Part shown: positions 61,301 through 64,000 of the stretch, piece after piece
How positions within the stretch are numbered: the stretch's first letter is position 1
Layout of the letters: the number at the start of each line of letters is the position of its first letter
Assembly: GCA_964247055.1 (NCBI GenBank)
Contig: OZ176058.1
Span: 310,001-374,000 of the forward strand
DNA: 64,000 bases
Source: Paragordius varius
Taxonomy: Eukaryota > Nematomorpha
Reading direction: 5' to 3'
Notes under the pieces: generated by a model
Databases searched by the model: none
The model's input: only the letters and a program-made list of their open reading frames with translations
What the model was told of the DNA's origin: nothing
Program-made: the position numbers and the translations under genes

Positions 61301-64000
61301 TGATGCTTCATCCGCTGATGGCGATAGCGACACAGATAGCGTATTTATTTCATCAAGATTTTCCATATCATTTTCACCTCTGCCATCGTTTTTAAATTCA
61401 TTTATTTTCTTTAAATCATCTGTAGTTAAGGTTGTATTCTTGTCTTCCTTTCTTATTTCATTTGCCGACAGCTGTTTTCTGTGTTGCCTAGGTAACGAGA
61501 CATAAGCTGATGTTGTATTAAAGTCTTTTAAACTATTTTCCTTTATATTTTCATTATCTGTATTAGTAATATAATCATGTTCAACAAAATGTTTAGGTTT
61601 GGCTTTTAAATCTTTTCCACGTCGTTGCCTAGGTAACGAGACATCAGCTGATGGTGTATTAAAGTCTTCTAAATTATATTCCTTTTTATTTTCATTTTTC
61701 ATATTCTCATCTGTATTAATATATAGGGATTTCGATTTGGCTTTTAAATAATCTTTTCCACGTCGTTGCCTAGGTAACGAGACATCAGCTGATGGTGTAT
61801 TAAAGTCTTCTAAATTATATTCCTTTTTATTTTCATTTTTCATATTCTCATCTGTATTAATATGTAGAGATTTCGATTTGGCCTTTAAATCTTTTGCGCG
61901 TCGTTGCCTAGGTAACGAGACATCAGCTGATGCTTCAGCCTCAATCAGGTGTTCATGCGCCATCAGCTGTTGATTGATTGGCAGGTGTCTCCGGATGGCA
62001 TCTCGACACCAATGATTGACAGCCACGTAGGAAACGAGTTTCAAGAAAATGCACGTATAAATCGTTAGGGTATAAACAGCTGCAACTAAATTAAAATAAA
62101 AATTTTAAAATTAAAAAATTTTTAAAAAAAAATATTTTTTTAATAAACTAATAAATATATTTTTAATAAAAATTACTATTTTTTAGAAATAAAATTAAGA
62201 AAAAAATTTATTTTTTTTAAAAAAATAAAATATTTAAAAAAATATAATTTTTTATTTAGAGTTGAATAAAAAATTCTTTTTTAATAAATGAATAAAATAT
62301 ACTTTTTTATATATATTAAATTTAAAATAATAATTTTTTAAAATTTAAAAATTTTATTTAATTAAAATAATAAATAATTTTTAAAAATAAAATAAAAATA
62401 ATAATTTTTATATATATTTTTTTGTTTAGAATTTAATATAATTCAATTATTTAAAAAAAATATTTATTTAAAAAAAAATTTAAAAATTTATTTTTATTTA
62501 AAATTAATATAAAATGTTTTAAAAAAAATGAAAATAAAATTTAATTAAAATAAAATTATTTTTTTTTAAAAAAATATTTAAAAAAACCAAAAAAAACTAA
62601 TTTTATTTTAGAATTATAATTAAAAAAATGACTAATACTATTATTATTTAAAATAAAATAAGTTAATAATTTATTATTTAAAATTTTACCATAAAATATT
62701 TTAATTTACCAAATTATAAAATAATTCAAAGATTGTATAAATATATATATATATATATATATTAAAGGAAAAATTTAAAATAATATAAAAGTGTAAATAT
62801 TTTCTGAAATTTTATTTTTTAAAGCTTTTAAAAAAATTATTATTAATTGAATTTATGACAACAAAAGGCTTTTAAATTTTATATAAATTTCGAGAAAAAT
62901 CTTTTTTATTAATTTTTTTAAAATATACGTTTCTCTAAATAATAGAAAATAAAAAAAATAAAAAAAATTTATAAATATCAGCTGTTTACTTGGATTTGGC
63001 CGAACCATCCAAACAATAACAGCTGGAAAAATTAAGACAGTTATTATATTCAAGGATTGTAGAATTAATCCAAATTTTTCGGGCATTTTATTCTAAAAAT
63101 AAAAATAATTATCTAAAAACAGCTGATATTTTGAAAAAAAATAAAATTTTAAATTTATAATAAATATTATAAATAAAAATTGTTATTCTATAAATATTAA
63201 AAATTTGATAAAAACACAGTTGATAATATTTGATAAAACAGCTGATTTATCACAATTTCACTAAAACTGCTTTGATTGCAAATTATGAAAAATTATATTA
63301 TAAAAATTAATAAATAATATTTAATATTCCCAGATATTAATAAATATATATAATATATATATCGTAGATGTAATTTTGGGTAATTAAAAAGCGAAAACAC
63401 ATATACTATGTTAATTTATAAAATAATAAAAAAATGTTTTAAACAGCTGATATTTTTAAAAAAAAAATTATATTATACTTTGGACATTAGTTTTTCCAGT
63501 GCAAAACAGATGAGAGGAAATGTATTTGAAACTAATATATATATAATTTGAAATAAAAAATTTAATATAATATATATATATATATAAATATATATATAAT
63601 TTGAAATAAAAAATTAAATTTATATTTATACATATATGTATATATAAATATATATATAATTTGAAATAAAAAATTAATTATATTTATAAATTTACCCTTA
63701 AACAATTCACTTTCACCTTAAAAAAAATTATTATATCAAAAACTAGTATATAATATAAAATATATCTTTATGGCGGATCTTTTCATCCTTTCAGTTTTTT
63801 TTCTTTAAAACAAGAATTTTTTTTATTTTTTAAATAGCATATCTAAAAATCTATAGGTAAGTTTAAATTAAAAAAAAACTCATAATTTATTTTAATGAAT
63901 TTAAATTGTAATTGGTTTAAACTATGTTTTATCACAAACATTTATTGTCAATTTTTTTAACAAACAAATATTTCTACATAAATTTCATAATCATGAGTTT
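42913..64000 (-). CDS. DGAT1: DGAT1, diacylglycerol O-acyltransferase 1, eleven 3' exons (5' end off window)
   Basis: An ER membrane MBOAT enzyme that makes triacylglycerol from diacylglycerol and acyl-CoA. Exons in transcript order: 63092-62990, 62079-61209, 59574-59495, 57907-57848, 57324-57221, 54653-54528, 52841-52729, 51424-51359, 46262-46175, 44146-44084, 43059-42913. All phases fit, giving 606 residues to the stop. Seen are [65 protein letters not shown], the acyl-CoA signature [19 protein letters not shown], the catalytic-His stretch [20 protein letters not shown] and the C-terminus [19 protein letters not shown]. These match human DGAT1 from about residue 160 onward. Unusual: a ~240-residue repetitive insertion in the cytosolic loop, introns up to 5 kb, and tandem copies of exon edges around several exons. 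Confidence 0.96.
43060..44083 (-). other. DGAT1 intron with a triplicated A/T block and a MITE
   Basis: Three imperfect ~110-bp repeats of attacagttaaaattattta type fill 43080-43380. A CAGT-family MITE lies at about 43693-43970. No exon is seen. Confidence 0.7.
44084..44146 (-). CDS. DGAT1: DGAT1 exon [10 protein letters not shown]
   Basis: The exon is 63 nt, 21 codons, [20 protein letters not shown] then Q. It is phase 0 on both sides, acceptor aataatag, donor CAA|gtaagt. Human reads [21 protein letters not shown]. Confidence 0.96.
44147..46174 (-). other. DGAT1 intron with three MITE groups
   Basis: CAGT-family left ends at about 44370, 44555 and 44755 share a decayed right end near 45070, another case of half-element amplification. 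A further copy lies at about 45203-45500. An ACCATTTACA-family copy lies at 45739-45990. The GC spot cacggcccgcgagatata at 44239-44256 is unexplained. Confidence 0.72.
46175..46262 (-). CDS. DGAT1: DGAT1 exon with the catalytic histidine
   Basis: The exon is 88 nt. It reads [20 protein letters not shown] then FLVSAFFHE. The His in FFHE corresponds to the MBOAT active-site His (human His415). Donor GAG|gtatat, acceptor tttttcag|A. Confidence 0.96.
46263..51358 (-). other. DGAT1 5.1-kb intron: A/T minisatellite and seven or so MITEs
   Basis: 46270-47770 is a mosaic of short repeated modules (ataaatttacagtaaaatta, ttaaaagcatagtaaaattg, aaatttataataatttttta). CAGT-family elements follow at about 48107-48190 (half), 48228-48505, 48575-48857, 48962-49222, 49592-49890 and 50655-50958. 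An ACCATTTACA-family element lies at 50226-50520. (AT)n runs lie at 49569-49590 and 50618-50641. No exon is seen. Confidence 0.75.
51359..51424 (-). CDS. DGAT1: DGAT1 exon WNIPVHRWC
   Basis: The exon is 66 nt. It reads [20 protein letters not shown] then SR across the next joint. Donor CAAG|gtgagc, acceptor ataatataattatag-type A/T tract. Human reads [21 protein letters not shown]. Confidence 0.96.
51425..52728 (-). repeat. DGAT1 intron with three donor-edge copies of the FYNDWW exon
   Basis: Copies of the last ~35 coding bases plus donor occur at about 51755-51791, 51890-51927 and 52271-52307, against the real exon end at 52729. In plus orientation they show taccaccaatcatta and gatcagcaaaat. 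All keep TGGTG|gta. One is identical to the exon over the copied stretch; the others change one or two residues (A to V, R to Q; Y to H). An (AT)n run lies at 52318-52353. The rest is A/T DNA. Confidence 0.88.
52729..52841 (-). CDS. DGAT1: DGAT1 exon with FYNDWWN acyl-CoA signature
   Basis: The exon is 113 nt. It reads [37 protein letters not shown] and a split Trp codon. The motif corresponds to the human FYRDWWN. Phase 0 in, phase 2 out. Confidence 0.96.
52842..54527 (-). repeat. DGAT1 intron with donor-edge copies of the [10 protein letters not shown] exon
   Basis: Besides the acceptor-edge copies of the downstream exon, three copies of the end of the exon at 54528 occur at about 53636-53680, 53876-53935 and 54150-54193. 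In plus orientation they show taccgctaatttcaaaagtc. All retain the gt donor. The 54.15-kb copy differs silently (TTA for TTG), the 53.64-kb copy has S for A, as in the human protein, and the 53.88-kb copy has lost two codons. Intervening DNA is A/T. Confidence 0.85.
53130..53345 (-). repeat. Acceptor-edge copies of the FYNDWW exon
   Basis: At 53293-53340 the block ttag|ATTCCAAATCACCTG and about 25 following bases repeats the exon start, with CTG for CTA and ATT for ATC (both silent). A second, more decayed copy at about 53140-53195 matches the exon further in (attgaaacaggaat and aacagccaataaaaa on the plus strand). They lie upstream of the exon in transcript order. Confidence 0.82.
54528..54653 (-). 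CDS. DGAT1: DGAT1 exon [10 protein letters not shown]
   Basis: The exon is 126 nt, 42 codons, phase 0 on both sides. It reads [40 protein letters not shown] then LA. Human reads [20 protein letters not shown] and so on. Acceptor aaaatag, donor GCG|gtaatt. Confidence 0.96.
54654..57220 (-). repeat. DGAT1 intron with six acceptor-edge copies of the GLIQQW exon
   Basis: Copies of the exon start lie at about 54973-55022, 55399-55449, 55607-55638, 55996-56043, 56199-56248 and 56770-56803. In plus orientation they show attgtaataaaaatatct preceded by gcattaa. Each begins with an AG acceptor behind a T-rich tract and keeps codons for IFLLQLMLG, most also LIQQWI. Variants are CTC/CTT, GGT/GGC and ATT/ATA/ATC, all silent; one copy has a single-base deletion. 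Spacers of 205-565 bp are unalignable A/T runs. Weaker fragments lie near 55860 and 56370. Confidence 0.9.
57221..57324 (-). CDS. DGAT1: DGAT1 exon CYELNFP
   Basis: The exon is 104 nt. It reads [20 protein letters not shown] then [14 protein letters not shown]. Human reads [34 protein letters not shown]. Donor ATG|gtatat. Confidence 0.96.
57325..57847 (-). other. DGAT1 intron
   Basis: A/T DNA with an (AT)n run near 57650-57673. Nothing else is seen. Confidence 0.7.
57848..57907 (-). CDS. DGAT1: DGAT1 exon YPDNLT
   Basis: The exon is 60 nt. It reads [19 protein letters not shown], with split codons for D at both ends. Human reads HTVSYPDNLTYRD. Confidence 0.94.
57908..59494 (-). other. DGAT1 intron
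   Basis: 1.6 kb of A/T runs. An (AT)n stretch lies near 58354-58374. No exon, transposon or exon-edge copy is recognised. Confidence 0.65.
59495..59574 (-). CDS. DGAT1: DGAT1 loop exon TFKSASVF
   Basis: The exon is 80 nt with good acceptor and donor. The phase set by both neighbours gives [20 protein letters not shown] then AYRDEK. It lies in the variable cytosolic loop and has no clear human counterpart. Another frame is open (ending YMPIGMKK) but would not join its neighbours. This is the least certain of the DGAT1 exons. Confidence 0.7.
59575..60360 (-). other. DGAT1 intron, left part, with a GC-richer patch
   Basis: A/T DNA apart from 60015-60115, which holds atcaggcgatttcatttgga, a gatatctgatgcattcac motif and ccagctgattttcccc. 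This patch shares the CANCTG motifs of the arrays but no gene is recognised. A 22-codon minus-strand frame there ([14 protein letters not shown] and so on) is not supported as an exon. Confidence 0.5.
60420..61150. repeat. CAGCTG minisatellite in a DGAT1 intron
   Basis: About a dozen degenerate units of 45-110 bp built from aaacagctgtttgaaataat, a ttttacatgaataaac segment and taaaataatccttta. The palindrome AAACAGCTGTTT is the most constant part. The neighbouring exon contributes nothing recognisable, unlike the other arrays. Confidence 0.85.
61209..62079 (-). CDS. DGAT1: DGAT1 large exon: membrane segment plus repetitive cytosolic-loop insertion
   Basis: The exon is 871 nt, acceptor gttgcag|CT, donor AAAAG|gtattt. 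It opens with [20 protein letters not shown] and NHWCR, the human [20 protein letters not shown]. It continues for ~260 residues not found in human DGAT1. Three repeats of ~46 residues start [12 protein letters not shown] and contain [27 protein letters not shown]; a fourth is partial ([19 protein letters not shown]). An acidic Ser-rich end with [15 protein letters not shown] follows. Each repeat starts on ACATCAGCTGATG. The insertion lies in the cytosolic loop, before the YPDNLT region. Confidence 0.92.
61497..61932 (-). repeat. In-frame coding tandem repeat in the DGAT1 loop
   Basis: The unit is 138-141 bp, three full copies and one partial, starting on the plus strand at the boxes gagacatcagctgatg near 61917, 61779 and 61638, with gagacataagctgatg near 61497. 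Copies are nearly identical in the middle; the length difference is one codon (Y before LKAK). Confidence 0.93.
62080..62989 (-). other. DGAT1 intron
   Basis: 0.9 kb of A/T runs with an (AT)n stretch at 62737-62762. CAGCTG overlaps both ends: the acceptor (gcagctg) of the next exon and the donor (gtaaacagctgat) of the previous one. Confidence 0.7.
62990..63092 (-). CDS. DGAT1: DGAT1 exon [11 protein letters not shown]
   Basis: The exon is 103 nt, phase 0 in and 1 out. It reads [20 protein letters not shown] then [14 protein letters not shown], a membrane segment matching human [32 protein letters not shown]. It is the first DGAT1 exon in the window; earlier ones must lie beyond 64 kb. Confidence 0.92.
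63093..63682 (-). other. DGAT1 intron, right part
   Basis: A/T DNA with three or four aaacagctgat motifs (63118, 63237, 63444) and a triplicated 60-bp block of atatatataatttgaaataa type at 63536-63685. No exon is seen. Confidence 0.65.
63683..63918. mobile_element. ACCATTTACA-family MITE, decayed
   Basis: aaatttacccttaaacaatt at the left, family core motif (tttatggcggatcttttc) and right end tgaatttaaattgtaattgg. It lies in a DGAT1 intron. Confidence 0.6.

Overview
This is an extremely AT-rich eukaryotic window, almost certainly from an animal. Short exons of near-normal base composition sit in introns and intergenic DNA that are mostly A/T runs, tandem repeats and small palindromic transposons. 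Four genes can be recognised from their spliced products: the complex I subunit NDUFB5 (SGDH), the small membrane protein SMIM13, the Hsp90 co-chaperone AHSA1 (Aha1) and the triacylglycerol synthase DGAT1. NDUFB5 and SMIM13 point to Metazoa; I cannot place the phylum. Gene identities come from remembered family sequences plus consistent splice phases, not from a search.

Layout. 1-14.6 kb: the 3' exons of NDUFB5 (+ strand) face SMIM13 (- strand). The block NDUFB5 3' part plus SMIM13 exon 2 is present twice, as copy A (1 to about 4.63 kb) and copy B (about 4.8 to 13.43 kb). SMIM13 exon 1 exists only once, at 14.5 kb. 14.6-19.35 kb: intergenic, rich in a CAGT-ended MITE. 19.35-32 kb: AHSA1 (+ strand), six exons, complete, with a roughly 6.9 kb array of a 72-bp satellite in intron 2. 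32-39.4 kb: intergenic MITEs. 39.4-64 kb: DGAT1 (- strand), eleven exons; the 5' exons lie beyond the right edge. AHSA1 and DGAT1 converge.

The outstanding feature is that exon edges have been amplified in tandem outward from the real exon. The start of AHSA1 exon 1 is repeated four times upstream. The ends of NDUFB5, DGAT1 and AHSA1 terminal exons are repeated downstream, more than fifteen times in NDUFB5 copy B. Internal DGAT1 exons are flanked on one side by copies of their 5' edge with the splice acceptor and on the other by copies of their 3' edge with the splice donor. In several arrays the differences from the real exon are mostly synonymous although the spacers have diverged, which calls for explanation by selection, conversion or repeated re-seeding. 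Many copies carry the palindrome CAGCTG, often as TCAGCTGA, which is greatly over-represented for such AT-rich DNA and also occurs in repeated or inserted coding segments of AHSA1 and DGAT1.

The genes do not form a pathway: NDUFB5 serves mitochondrial complex I, SMIM13 is a single-pass membrane protein of unknown role, AHSA1 stimulates the Hsp90 ATPase, and DGAT1 makes triacylglycerol in the ER. I saw no tRNA, rRNA, CRISPR array, retroelement coding region or transposase gene.
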